Shown here: positions 1-8,877 of the stretch, piece by piece
How positions within the stretch are numbered: the first letter of the stretch is position 1
Layout of the letters: each line of letters begins with the position of its first letter
From: Streptomyces sp. NBC_00271
GTDB taxonomy: Bacteria; Actinomycetota; Actinomycetes; Streptomycetales; Streptomycetaceae
Length of the DNA stretch: 64,000 bases
Direction: 5' to 3'
Assembly: GCF_036178845.1 (NCBI RefSeq)
Contig: NZ_CP108070.1
Location: 1,612,001 to 1,676,000 of the forward strand
Made by a program: the position numbers and the translations under genes
Notes under the pieces: model-generated
What the model was told of the DNA's origin: nothing
The model's input: only the letters and a program-made list of their open reading frames with translations
Database searches by the model: none

Positions 1-2
1 TC

Positions 3-2018
3 CCCCTGCGGCTGCAGCACGTGTACGGCGCCCGTATCGCGGCCCTCGGCGACGCCGTGCGCGCGGAGCTGCTGCGAGGCGCCCTGGACGGCGTCGGTGC
101 CGGTACGACGACCGTCCTCGCGGGGGGCACGCGTTACCGCATGGTGGAGGCCGACGAGGCCGCGGCCTGCGGTCTGCTGGACATCGACCCGCTCAGCGGT
201 GACTTCGTCTTCCGGCATCCGCTGGTGCGTTCGGCCGTCGTCCAGAAGGCGACACCCAACGAACGGCGTGCGGCGCACGCCGTGCTCGCTCAGGTACACC
301 GTGACGATCTGGAACGGCGTGCTACGCACCTGGCGGCCTCGACGGTCGACCCCGACGAGGAGGCCGCGGCGACGCTGGAGGCAGCCGCGGACTCCGCCAT
401 CCTGCGGGGTGGCGCGCTGGCCGCGGTGGCCTGGCTGACCCGGGCCGCGGAACTGAGCGAGAGCCCCGAGGAACGGTCCAGACGGCTGGGCAGCGCGGCC
501 TATATCGCCGGGCACTCCGGCCGACTGGACCAGGCCCGGCGGCTGGTCCGCTCGGGCACCGGGTCCGGCATCACCGATTCCCCGGCCTCGGCGGTCACGT
601 CGGGCTATGTCGCGCTCTTCGAGGACGGGGACGTACGGTCCTCGCAGCGCCAGGTCTTCGCGGCGATCGAGAGCATGCGCGACAGCGGGGTGCGGGAGCC
701 GGACGAGGTGCTCACACGACTGGTCGACCTGCTGCTGGCCATCAACCAGTACGCGAGTGACGAGGCCGCGTGGGAGCGGACCCATGAACTTCTGGGCCCC
801 CTGGGCGACCTGGTGCCCTCGCATTCACGCATCTACCAGGACGCCTGGGGCGACGTGGTGCGTCGCGGCGCCGGGGTGCGGGAGCGGGTGGAACGCGCCT
901 TCGCCGACCTCCGCGACCTGGAGCCATGGGACATCACCCGGCTGGGGGTCGCCGCCTACCACGTGGACACCCTCAGCCATTACCGGCCGCATCTGCAGCG
1001 CACCGTGGACCGCGAGGTGGAGACGGGGGCCGTGGCCGACGCCATGACCATGCTGCACCTGATCATGCTCGACCAGATCGGGGTCGGCGAGTGGGCCGAG
1101 GCCGAACACACCGGACAGCGCTGCCTGGAGGTGACGACAGCGCACGGGCACGCCCTGTTCGTTCTTCACACCCAGGCGTATCTGGGACTGTTGGCCGCGC
1201 TGCGCGGCGAGGTCGAACGCGCCCGCGAACTACAAGCCACCGTCGAGGCCTGGGCCCGCCCCCGCGGCGTCGGATTCCTCACCCAGATCACCGACGCCAT
1301 CGGCACCACCGCCGCCCTCGCCGAAGGCGACTACGAAGCCGCCTACCTCCACGCCATCGGCATCACACCCCCCGGCACCTTCCAGCCCTACGCCCACCAA
1401 GCCCCCCGCACCCTCCTCGACCTCGTCGAAACAGCCCTCCACACCGGCCGCACCCAACAAGCCCGCACACACGCCCTCGCCGCCCAAGACGCAGGCCTCC
1501 CGGACATCTCCCCCCGCCTCGCCCTCACCACCTACGGCGCCCTCGCCATCACCACCACCGACCCCACCGAAGCCGACCACATGTACCACCGCGCCGAATC
1601 CCACCCCGCCGCCCCCCACTTCCCCTACGAACTCGCGCGCATCCGCCTCGCCCACGGCATCCGCCAACGTCACACCCAAGGACCCAAAGCCGCACGGCGA
1701 TTCCTCATCCAGGCCATGGAATCATTCGAGCGGCTGGGCGCACCCACCTGGACCGAACGCGCCCGGGCCGAACTCAAGGCATCAGGCCTGACCACGCACA
1801 CCACGTCCGCCCAGCTCGCCGAACTCACCTGGCAGGAACGCCGGATCGCCGACCTCGCCGCCAGCGGCCTGACCAACAAAGAGATCGGCGAACGCATGCA
1901 CCTGTCCCCCCGCACCGTCAGCTCACACCTCTACCGCGTCTTCCCCAAACTCGGCATCACCTCACGCGCCGCCCTGCGCGACGCACTGGGCAAGATCCCC
2001 GGCGACCAGAACGTGTGA
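3..2018 (+). CDS. LuxR-family (LAL-type) transcriptional regulator, 3' part
   Basis: The reading frame is open to the left edge of the window, so the N-terminus lies outside; the GTG at 21 is internal and not a credible start. About 670 residues are visible. The bulk is helical, TPR-like sequence typical of large ATP-binding LuxR (LAL) regulators. The last about 60 residues form a LuxR HTH (LTWQERRIADLAASGLTNKE then RTVSSHLYRVFPKLGI). The Walker motifs expected in the missing N-terminal half cannot be checked. LAL proteins are usually pathway-specific activators, but no target cluster is visible here. The next gene is convergent, with a short hairpin between them. Confidence 0.88.
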   Translation, partial: PLRLQHVYGARIAALGDAVRAELLRGALDGVGAGTTTVLAGGTRYRMVEADEAAACGLLDIDPLSGDFVFRHPLVRSAVVQKATPNERRAAHAVLAQVHRDDLERRATHLAASTVDPDEEAAATLEAAADSAILRGGALAAVAWLTRAAELSESPEERSRRLGSAAYIAGHSGRLDQARRLVRSGTGSGITDSPASAVTSGYVALFEDGDVRSSQRQVFAAIESMRDSGVREPDEVLTRLVDLLLAINQYASDEAAWERTHELLGPLGDLVPSHSRIYQDAWGDVVRRGAGVRERVERAFADLRDLEPWDITRLGVAAYHVDTLSHYRPHLQRTVDREVETGAVADAMTMLHLIMLDQIGVGEWAEAEHTGQRCLEVTTAHGHALFVLHTQAYLGLLAALRGEVERARELQATVEAWARPRGVGFLTQITDAIGTTAALAEGDYEAAYLHAIGITPPGTFQPYAHQAPRTLLDLVETALHTGRTQQARTHALAAQDAGLPDISPRLALTTYGALAITTTDPTEADHMYHRAESHPAAPHFPYELARIRLAHGIRQRHTQGPKAARRFLIQAMESFERLGAPTWTERARAELKASGLTTHTTSAQLAELTWQERRIADLAASGLTNKEIGERMHLSPRTVSSHLYRVFPKLGITSRAALRDALGKIPGDQNV

Positions 2019-2019
2019 C

Positions 2020-2043
2020 CGTGCCGCCTGCGGCCGCGGCACG
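2020..2043. terminator. Hairpin between convergent genes
   Basis: Perfect 8-bp arms (CGTGCCGC at 2020-2027, GCGGCACG at 2036-2043) sit between the LuxR stop codon and the stop codon of the convergent hydrolase. No T-run follows, as is usual in Streptomyces. It could serve both genes. Confidence 0.5.
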
Positions 2044-2051
2044 TCGAGACC

Positions 2052-2849
2052 CTACGCGGGGTAGGCGCGGAGGCCGCGTTCGTCCAGCCAGCCGAGCACG
2101 TAGTCGGCGACGAATCTCCATCCGCTGTCGATGACCAGGGAGTGGGCGCGGTCCGGGAACTGCTTCAGGTCGGTCACGGCCGTGGAGTCGCCGTACTGCT
2201 TGTACACCGCGCGCGTGACGGAGTCGGGCACCAGCAGGTCCTCCTGCCCGGAGATCAGCAACAGCGGGCCACGGTCCGCGTTGCCGACATCCACCACGGC
2301 ACGCGGGCTGCGCACCGCGCCCGCGCACCCGAGGTCGGCGAGCAGACGGTGGGGCGTCGGCACGACATAGCGCTCGAAGAGCCGGAGGGACTCCTCCGCC
2401 CCCACGGTGTTCGCGAAGGCGTGGTGGAACTGCTCCGGAGACAGGGACACCAGCTGTTCGGCGGCGTCGGGCTGGCCGGGGGTCCACAACCGGGCCGGGG
2501 AGGCGGGCAGCGGGATGTCGTTGATCGGGGCGGGTGCGATGGCCACCGCGGCCCGGCCGATGTTGGCGCCGATGAGATGCTGCGCGATGAGGCCGCCGAC
2601 CGAGTGGCCGACGATCACCGGCGCGGTTTCAAACGACCGTACGATCTTCGCGTAGTGGTCTGTCAGCACGTCCAGGCCGATGCCCGCGAGCGCCTCGGAC
2701 CTGCGCATCTCCCAGACGGCGGCCGCCTCCCCCGGCCAACCCGGCGCGAAGGCGAGGAACCCCCGGCCGGCGAAGCGCTCCGCCCATGACTCCCAGGCGA
2801 GCGCGTGCAGCCAGGTGCCATGGATGAAGACGACGGGAGTGTGGTTCAC
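2052..2849 (-). CDS. Alpha/beta hydrolase
   Basis: A 265-aa single-domain alpha/beta-hydrolase-fold protein. It shows the oxyanion HG motif near the N-terminus (VVFIHGTW), the nucleophile elbow GHSVGG, a late Asp (GQEDLLVP) and the catalytic His in FPDRAHS. The GTG at 2849 is chosen because GGAGGG lies six bases upstream of it; an ATG 18 bases further out has no such site. The substrate cannot be told from sequence, and esterase or lipase-like activity on a small ester is the usual role. No signal peptide is seen, so it is probably cytoplasmic. Convergent with the LuxR gene. Confidence 0.88.
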   Translation of the reverse strand: MNHTPVVFIHGTWLHALAWESWAERFAGRGFLAFAPGWPGEAAAVWEMRRSEALAGIGLDVLTDHYAKIVRSFETAPVIVGHSVGGLIAQHLIGANIGRAAVAIAPAPINDIPLPASPARLWTPGQPDAAEQLVSLSPEQFHHAFANTVGAEESLRLFERYVVPTPHRLLADLGCAGAVRSPRAVVDVGNADRGPLLLISGQEDLLVPDSVTRAVYKQYGDSTAVTDLKQFPDRAHSLVIDSGWRFVADYVLGWLDERGLRAYPA

Positions 2850-3121
2850 GGCTGGCCCTCCGAGCATGACGATCAGCCGGCACTGGCACGCCGGCGACAG
2901 TTTCAGGATCGTTCAGGCTCAGGTCAGAGGCGACAGTCGTATGACTTAATGTTCACGGCCCGCGGCACCTTCAGGGCCCGAGCGCCCCCGGGAAGCCCGC
3001 CCCGCGCCGGGAGCCCCGATACGCACAGCGGTCCACCTGGCGGCCACCACCGGATCCGCGGCGGCCAACTCCGCCCGCGCCGGACCCAGCGCTCGCTCCA
3101 GTACGTCGATGCCCTCCATCC

Positions 3122-3506
3122 GTGCCCGAGCAGGCGGAACAGGAGGCTGAGGAGCGCGCCGAGACCAAGGCGGCGGCCTCCCGGGACACTTCCGGCGTCC
3201 CCGTGCAGAGCTCGTACACCGTCGCGCAGATCCAGGCGATGGCCGCGGAGATGGTGCCGGGCAGCCAGTTCGAGTGTTTCAGCAACATCGTGGAGCACGA
3301 GTCCAGTTGGAACTACCAGGCCGCGAACCCCCCTCCGGTGCCTGCGGCCTCTTCCAGGCACCGGAGGACTCCGAGACGTCCTCCGTCGGCGCCGGTGGCG
3401 GACCAACCCGGCCGCCCGGATCAAGTGGGGCCTCAACCACATGAACAGCGTCTACGACAGCCCCTGTGGCGCCTGGGCGTTCTGGCAGGCCAACCGCTGG
3501 TACTGA
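3122..3506 (+). pseudogene. Frameshifted lytic transglycosylase (SLT-type) remnant
   Basis: The first frame reads an Ala/Glu-rich linker, then SYTVAQIQAMAAEMVPGSQF and the catalytic region FSNIVEHESSWNY. This matches the C-terminal domain of secreted Streptomyces transglycosylases, with Glu in HESSW. At a seven-C run near 3327-3334 the frame is lost. A neighbouring frame gives GLFQAPE, and a third frame from about 3400 gives RTNPAARIKWGLN and the family's terminal GAWAFWQANRWY. At least two indels and the lack of a signal peptide make this a decayed gene. A sequencing error in the C run could explain only one of the shifts. Confidence 0.72.
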
Positions 3507-3636
3507 GGCCCCGACCCGTCCGGGCACACGTACCGTGACAACACGCACGGCTCCCTCTGTCGGCGTCACGGGCGGCATGTGCCTCGTAGCGCGTAGGGTC
3601 GGAAGAAGACAGGTGTCGTGACCGGGAGGACGAGGT

Positions 3637-4602
3637 ATGAGCGGGATACCGGGAGACACCGGACCGGCGGAGGACACGGCACTGACACGGTCCGCGCAGG
3701 CGGGTGACGTATCGGCACTGGCCCTGCTGCTGGAGCGGCACCGGCCCGGGATGCGTGCGGTGGCGCTCAGCCTGCTGGGACCGGGCCCGGACGTGGACGA
3801 CGTCATGCAGGAAGCGGCGCTGGTGGCGCTGCGCCGGATCGTGGACGTACGCGATCCGGAAGCCGTGGGGCCATGGCTGCGCATGGTCGTACGCAACGGC
3901 TGCCGGACGCTGCTGCGCGCCTCGCGACGTGTCGAGCCCATGGAGTCGGTGCCGCTGCCGTCGGACGGCGCCACGCCCGAGCAGATCCTGCAGAGCCACG
4001 CGCTGCGGGACTGGATCTGGGAGGCCGTCGAGGCATTGTCCCCGACCCTGCGACTGCCGCTCGTCCTGCGCTACTTCTCCACCGGGATCACCTCGTACCA
4101 GCAGATAGCCGAAGCCTGCTCGGTTCCCGTCAGCACTGTGCGCAGCCGGCTGAGCCAGGCACGCGGCGCCCTCGCCCAGGCCCTCACCGCCACCGCGGCC
4201 ACGGCGCACGAGGACGCGACACGCCGTACCCAAGCCAGCTGGCAGGAGGCGCACGAGACACTCGCGGCTGCCGAGCGCGGCGAGTTCGGCAAGGTGGTCA
4301 AGGACCGCTACTCCTCCGGGGTCGCGTTGCTGACCGGCGGCCGGCGGCTCGGCGGCGTCGACCTTCTGCTGGCGGGGATGGACTGGGACCTCTCAGCGGG
4401 TGTGCGCCAGCGGCCCCTGCACGTGGTGGCCGGCCGGTCCCTGGTCGTCTGGGAGATGGAACTGATCAACCCGCCTGACGACCCGGACCACTGCCCGCCG
4501 GGTGTCGCCTGGATCATGTCGCTGGACGGCGGCCGCTTCGACCGGGTCTCCCTCCATCACGCATCACGCCCCGAGGCAACCCCCGCTCCTGCCGCGGTCT
4601 GA
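3637..4602 (+). CDS. ECF-type RNA polymerase sigma factor with SnoaL-like C-terminus
   Basis: A 321-aa protein. Region 2 lies at about residues 20-90 (ALLLERHRPGMR, DDVMQEAALVALRRI) and region 4 at about 125-190 (LSPTLRLPLVLRYFSTGITS, QQIAEACSVPVSTVRSRLSQ). The last about 110 residues look like the SnoaL-like extension of some ECF groups, which controls activity without a classical anti-sigma factor. The ATG follows GAGGACGAGG. No anti-sigma gene is adjacent. The hydrolase 120 bp downstream in the same direction may be a target or partner, which is inference from position. Confidence 0.9.
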   Translation: MSGIPGDTGPAEDTALTRSAQAGDVSALALLLERHRPGMRAVALSLLGPGPDVDDVMQEAALVALRRIVDVRDPEAVGPWLRMVVRNGCRTLLRASRRVEPMESVPLPSDGATPEQILQSHALRDWIWEAVEALSPTLRLPLVLRYFSTGITSYQQIAEACSVPVSTVRSRLSQARGALAQALTATAATAHEDATRRTQASWQEAHETLAAAERGEFGKVVKDRYSSGVALLTGGRRLGGVDLLLAGMDWDLSAGVRQRPLHVVAGRSLVVWEMELINPPDDPDHCPPGVAWIMSLDGGRFDRVSLHHASRPEATPAPAAV

Positions 4603-4722
4603 GTCCGGGGCCCGCCGCATCGCCCCGGCAACATGACGCAGATCACATTCCGGCGATAGGACTTCTCGGCTCCCGGTGCATCTTGTCGGTGTCCCAGACA
4701 CATGCAGACCGTGGAGATCCCG

Positions 4723-5664
4723 ATGAACGCATCCACCGCGCACGCCGACGGCTCGATGTCCGGTGCCGGCCCCCTCTCCCCCGGAACCCACTCGTACCGG
4801 ATGGGCGGAATCGTCCAGCACTATCACGTCCACGGCAGCGGCCCGGTGTGCGTGGCGCACTCCGGCGGTCCCGGCATCTTCTGGGACTACCTGCGCATGC
4901 CGGCCCTCGAAGAACACCTGACCGTGGTCTACGTCGAGCCCGTGGGCACCGCCGAGGACAGCCGTCTCCCCTCGCACCCGCACGGTTACACCCGGGAGAG
5001 GTACAGCCGCTTCCTGCAGATACTGATCAACCGGCTCGGCGTGCCCAAGGTGCACCTGCTGGGGCATTCGCACGGCGCGTTCGTGGCCGCCCACCACGCC
5101 CTGCACCGCCCCGAGCAGCTGGCGGGCGTCGTGCTGTACGAAGGCGCGCCCGTTACCGGTCCCGAGCACGGCGCGGAGGCGGGCCGCAGGGTGGAGGCCT
5201 TCGCCGCTAAGCACGCCGGTCACCCCGGGCTGCCCGATGTGCTGGCCGCGTTCGGCGCGATGGCCGCCATCTCCAGCGACGAGCAGACCCTGGCGGTCGC
5301 CCGCGGTGTACTGCCGTCGTACTTCGCCGACTACTGGGGCAACGAGGAGCGGCTGGCCCCGTTCCGGGACGCGGTCCGGGCCACGTACATCTCAGGCCTG
5401 GACGAGTACCTCGCGCCCGATGTCATCGACGATCGTGCCGCCCTCAAGGGACTGGAGCCGCCGGCTCTGGTCGTCGTGGGCCGACACGACGTGATCTGCG
5501 GGCCTCGCTGGGCGCTCGAACTCGACGAGCTGATCCCCGACTCGCAGCTGCTGGTGCTGGAGAACAGCGGGCACATGGGACACATCGAGGAGCCCGAGCT
5601 GTTCGCGGGCGCGGTCCGTGACTTCGTCCTTCGGACCACCTCCGCGCAGGACGGTGCCGTGTAG
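4723..5664 (+). CDS. Alpha/beta hydrolase (proline-iminopeptidase-like)
   Basis: About 313 aa with an alpha/beta-hydrolase fold: HSGGPG oxyanion region, nucleophile in GHSHGAF, late Asp in GRHDVICG, catalytic His in ENSGHMGHIEEP. This resembles prolyl aminopeptidases and related hydrolases. The ATG at 4723 is preferred because GTGGAG precedes it by seven bases; an in-frame ATG at 4702 would add seven residues. No signal peptide is seen. It lies downstream of the ECF sigma gene and may be expressed with it. The substrate is unknown. Confidence 0.87.
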   Translation: MNASTAHADGSMSGAGPLSPGTHSYRMGGIVQHYHVHGSGPVCVAHSGGPGIFWDYLRMPALEEHLTVVYVEPVGTAEDSRLPSHPHGYTRERYSRFLQILINRLGVPKVHLLGHSHGAFVAAHHALHRPEQLAGVVLYEGAPVTGPEHGAEAGRRVEAFAAKHAGHPGLPDVLAAFGAMAAISSDEQTLAVARGVLPSYFADYWGNEERLAPFRDAVRATYISGLDEYLAPDVIDDRAALKGLEPPALVVVGRHDVICGPRWALELDELIPDSQLLVLENSGHMGHIEEPELFAGAVRDFVLRTTSAQDGAV

Positions 5665-5684
5665 GCAGCCGGAGGCACCCCACG

Positions 5685-5717
5685 ACGTGCGTCGGTCCTC
5701 TTCGGGCCGACGCACGT
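5685..5717 (+). terminator. Rho-independent-type hairpin
   Basis: 11-bp perfect arms (ACGTGCGTCGG at 5685-5695, CCGACGCACGT at 5707-5717) follow the hydrolase stop by about 20 bp. Confidence 0.7.
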
Positions 5718-5769
5718 GAACCTGGTCCGGGACTCGACTCGCCGTAGTAGTGGAGAGCTGTCTGCACCC

Positions 5770-6123
5770 CTACATGAACAATCCCGTGATGTGCCCACCG
5801 GGGAGCGGCCTGCCCGTGTACAGGGCCTCAGCGGCCCACCGCGTCCGGGTCGGTCGGGTGCTCTCCCGCCGCCTCGGATTCGTCGTCAGCTCGTACAGAA
5901 GGATGTCCTGCTCGCCGTTGCCCCGGTCCTGAAACACGGTCACGTCGCCCATACGCAGACAGTCGGTCACATCGTGACCAAGATCCGGACCAGGCCCGGC
6001 CCAATACTCCCTCCCGATCGGGGATTTCGCCCGTTCGCACAGGTCAGCCGGGCAGCAGCCCGTGTACCACCAGCAGACCAAGAACCTCCTGGTGTCGTAC
6101 TCGCCGAAGTAGCTGGGCTTCTT
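5770..6123 (-). pseudogene. Unrecognised open frame, probably a gene fragment
   Basis: An open stretch begins directly after a TAG at 6124-6126 and reads KKPSYFGEYDTRRFLVCWWY, then Trp/Cys-rich and acidic sequence (VTVFQDRGNGEQDILLYELT). The first internal Met gives 103 aa, but homologous-looking sequence seems to start before it without a start codon, so the 5' end is probably lost. I do not recognise the family. It sits just outside an integrase remnant, as fragments of disrupted genes often do. Confidence 0.3.
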
Positions 6124-6137
6124 CTAGAGGCATGGAA

Positions 6138-6177
6138 AAGGGCGCCTGACCAGGCAAGGTACCCGTCAGGCGCCCTT
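6138..6177. terminator. Hairpin overlapping the integrase-remnant stop codon
   Basis: Perfect 13-bp arms (AAGGGCGCCTGAC at 6138-6150, GTCAGGCGCCCTT at 6165-6177) with a 14-base loop. The right arm contains the stop codon of the integrase fragment. It may be a terminator or part of an attachment region. Confidence 0.6.
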
Positions 6178-6520
6178 CGCAGCGTGCGGCGAAGCGGTAA
6201 GCCGAGATGCGCCCTTACTCCCGATATCTCCCACTGGTATCCCAGCTCTGACCAGCAGTTCCGGGGCATTTCCGGGCCAAGGTCCCGCTAAGTCGCCCTC
6301 AGCGTCGCCCATCGACGCCTCCCACCGCTGCATGGACTCCTCGATCAGCCGGTTCGCATGGTTCCGCGCTTCAGCCAGGAACTTGGCGTAGTAGCGGAAG
6401 AGAACCTGGATGCTTTGTCCGGCACGGCGCGCGCACTCGGCAGGGTCGACTCCGGAGGCCAACCAGAACGAGATGCCAGCGTGACGTAGGTTGTAGGGGC
6501 GCTTCGCGCACCACCCCGTC
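6166..6520 (-). pseudogene. Tyrosine integrase, C-terminal fragment
   Basis: About 115 codons encode the end of a phage- or ICE-type tyrosine recombinase: box II (RPYNLRHAGISFWL), a GxGHS-like motif reading RRAGQS, and the nucleophile region VLFRYYAKFL. The first box-II His is Asn, and the GHS His is Gln here. Nothing recognisable as the N-terminal or core part lies upstream on this strand, so the gene is a 3' remnant. It suggests an integrated element once occupied this spot. Confidence 0.65.
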
Positions 6521-7463
6521 GCCGCGTCCGCCCTGGACGACCGGGCGACAGACGCGCTCAACGCGGTGATCGCCACGGCCGGACTGGGATCCGGCGTCCT
6601 GTCCGCCCACCACCAGGAGGCTCTGACGGGCGCGGTCGGCCACGCCAAGACAGAACTGGAAAGGCTGCTGCAGGCCGAACCAGATCCCACATCTCGCCAC
6701 CGTCCCGCCCTGCCGACGATTGGGGCAGCCCAATGTCCTCGAGATGGCGCGCGCCCGGGGGCATCGCCACAGGGTTACTGGCGTCCCGTCCGGCCCCGAC
6801 ATTGAGGCCGCCCTGGACGGCTCCGGCAACGGCTGGCCACGCAAGTGGCCGCACGAGGACCAGACTGAGGTCACGCCTGTCCCAAGAGCCTTGCCGACGC
6901 GTCCCAAAGGAACCTGGACGGCCCGCGCCAGCACGGATGAGCATGCCCTTCGAGCCTGGCACTGCGTCCGCCCAATGCGCGGTGGCCGAAACATTCCCGG
7001 AGCTGCGGGCGCCACCTGCCCGCCTCGCCGATCACCGGGGCACCCAGGGCGGCAAGCTTCCGGAGACTGCGGCCAGGCCGCTGCCCTCGCTTGCAGACGC
7101 TCTCGCGCATCTCCGAACCGACACAGTCCTGCTGACCGGCCGTACCAGAAGGGGCGCCTTTCAAACACCCGCGCAGCTGTCTGCCGGCACGCGCATCGCG
7201 TCCACTCTCCAGCACCTCGCCGCTCACCCTTCTCACGCCGCGTCAGCGGCCGGCGCGGAGGCCTGCCGACGCGCAACCATGCTGAGCCGGCCCCGATCCC
7301 CGAGGCCGTCGCGTCGCCCCAGCCCGCCCACCACCCTTCTTTCTTCTCCACCGGGCATGGGAGCAGCGGCAGCAGAGGGGATGTCAGGCCCCCGACCACG
7401 CGGAAATTAGGGTCTGACCTGGGCCTACGCACAGGCGCTGACAGGAGGTAGGGAACCCTTGAT

Positions 7464-7512
7464 GCAACAGTCAGGTGCAACAGTTGCCGCAGTAGATGGT
7501 TCCAACAGTTGG
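7464..7512. repeat. Three CAACAGT repeats
   Basis: CAACAGT occurs at 7465, 7478 and 7504. The second is CAACAGTTG, and the third is an 11-bp palindrome (CCAACAGTTGG). The spacing of 13 and 26 bp puts them on one helical phase roughly. They could be operator or iteron sites. No adjacent intact gene supports a role. Confidence 0.35.
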
Positions 7513-8005
7513 TGTCTCAACACCTTCCGCTCACAAAAGATGACCAACTCGTCGCCGTGTCCCAGCCCGCCCCCGGTCGGCGGGACACGAAGGAGCGTTG
7601 ACCGTGCTTCGTGGCAACGAACCCGAGCGGATCGGGCGCACCAGCGAAAACTGCTTCAGCCGTCGCCGACAGCTCCCGACAGCAGGCCGCCATGGTGGCG
7701 TTGAACACATCCGCGAGACCAAACCAGGATCGCAGAGCGACACACCCGCAGGATGGCCGCGGCACTGCGAAAAGGATCCCCACGGGTCCCGGAAGAGGCG
7801 TTGGCGATCTACGTAAAATGATCAACGGCATCGTTCCACCCGGCAGGACTCGGGGCGCACGCACCGACGAGTCGGCCGGCAGAGGCGAGTGTTGAGCCCG
7901 GCGCAGGGCTCATCGAGGCTACTCGCGTACTGACATGGCCCGGGCGGGTGCGGCCGAGAGCTCGACGACCGATCAAGATCCCAGAACATGGACCGCAGGC
8001 TGCCG

Positions 8006-8033
8006 TGGTCGGCCCTGTGGTCGGGGCCGACCA
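8006..8033. repeat. Inverted repeat TGGTCGGCCC / GGGCCGACCA
   Basis: Perfect 10-bp arms (8006-8015 and 8024-8033) with an 8-base loop. Related GGTCGGGGCC words recur at about 8021 and 8531, and a similar dyad is at 8441-8476. Confidence 0.5.
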
Positions 8034-8182
8034 GACGGCCCCGTCACCACCTGGTGGTCCCACACGGCGGTAGCAAGCCACGCAGGTGTGCATCCTGCGC
8101 GCTCTTCCCTCGCTCCTTGCGGCCCCTGGCACAGTCAAACCAATGAGCCCCACAGCATCAAACGGGTCTGCTGCACGCCTGG

Positions 8183-8390
8183 CTGCGCACCAGCAGACGA
8201 ACGCTGCGCACTCGATTGCAGAAGGGCCTGCGCACTGGACGCCAGAGACGACTGCGCAGTTGCGCAGCGCACGTTCGTTCGCCAGGCAGCGTCCGCAACA
8301 TCCTCCTTGGGCTGCACTGCGCATCCCGCCATGACTATCGATGGCCTCGTAGTAGTGCGCGCGACTGAGCTCGCCGCCGTTCTGCGCACG
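8183..8390. repeat. Cluster of TGCGCA palindromes
   Basis: TGCGCA occurs exactly at 8184, 8205, 8229, 8253, 8261, 8318 and 8383, with a TGCGCG variant at 8356; two more exact copies are at 8639 and 8654. The first four are 21, 24 and 24 bp apart, and three read CTGCGCAC in full. At this base composition far fewer than one copy is expected in 200 bp. The pattern suits a protein-binding array, such as plasmid replication or transfer sites. No protein is assigned. Confidence 0.55.
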
Positions 8391-8440
8391 GGCTGTCCGC
8401 GAGACGCACGGCACTACGAGTCACCCGGTGCCTCGCACTT

Positions 8441-8476
8441 GGTCGGGCCCGTCGTCGGGTGACCACGGGCCCGACC
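8441..8476. terminator. 12-bp perfect hairpin
   Basis: GGTCGGGCCCGT (8441-8452) and ACGGGCCCGACC (8465-8476) form a perfect stem with a 12-base loop. It would be a strong terminator, but no intact gene ends beside it. It may instead belong to the repeat-rich control region. Confidence 0.5.
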
Positions 8477-8624
8477 AGGACTTTCGTGTCCGCTTCGTCA
8501 TCATGGTCGGGGTCCTGTGGTCGGTGGTTTGGTCGGGGCCGGCTGGTAGTAGCGCTCGCAGCGGCCACCCCGGCACGTCCGAACAGGAGGCAGGGCCGCC
8601 TCGCCGAAGACAACGACCCTCTGC

Positions 8625-8654
8625 GCGCAAGCACGTCGTGCGCAAGCACGTGGT
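8625..8654 (+). repeat. Two tandem 15-bp repeats
   Basis: Copies at 8625-8639 and 8640-8654 share GCGCAAGCACGT and differ at one base of the last three. They are contiguous with the TGCGCA copies at 8639 and 8654. Confidence 0.6.
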
Positions 8655-8740
8655 GCGCAGTCGATGATCTCGGTGTGGGTGCTGTGGTGACGGCGGCTCA
8701 GCCAAAGTGCGCGTCTGATTGCAGGACCGAACGACGTCCG

Positions 8741-8773
8741 TGGACGGTCGCTATGACCTAGCAGTTGCAGTGC
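8741..8773 (+). repeat. 33-bp dispersed direct repeat, left copy
   Basis: Matches 28 of 33 positions with 21553-21585 in the same orientation, including TGGACGGTC at the start and an identical 12-bp core ACCTAGCAGTTG. The copies lie 12.8 kb apart and bracket the recombinase unit. Possible attachment site half (inference). Confidence 0.5.
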
Positions 8774-8877
8774 CGAGGGATGGCCCCAAGCTCAGGACCG
8801 GGGCGTGATATCGCCCGTCAAAGCGCTATTGCAGGATTTCAGCGTTCATGTCACTCACCCGCTCACACGCCCACATC

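Larger units (their letters stand above)
6521..8740. other. 2.2-kb region without an intact gene
   Basis: No open frame here has convincing codon bias over a full gene length. Two plus-strand stretches look like decayed coding sequence: about 6524-6680 (ALDDRATDALNAVIA, HHQEALTGAVGHAKTELERL) and about 7085-7220 (LADALAHLRTDTVLL, TPAQLSAGTRIASTLQHL). Both resemble small accessory proteins of Streptomyces integrative elements, but I cannot name the families. The rest holds the short-repeat clusters listed separately. Confidence 0.5.

Noticed and set aside
5718..6137. Plus-strand open frames near the integrase remnant
   Set aside because: No coding bias or motif; only the minus-strand fragment looked protein-like.
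8183..8390. CRISPR-like array
   Set aside because: Repeats are 6-8 bp palindromes with irregular spacing and no cas genes.
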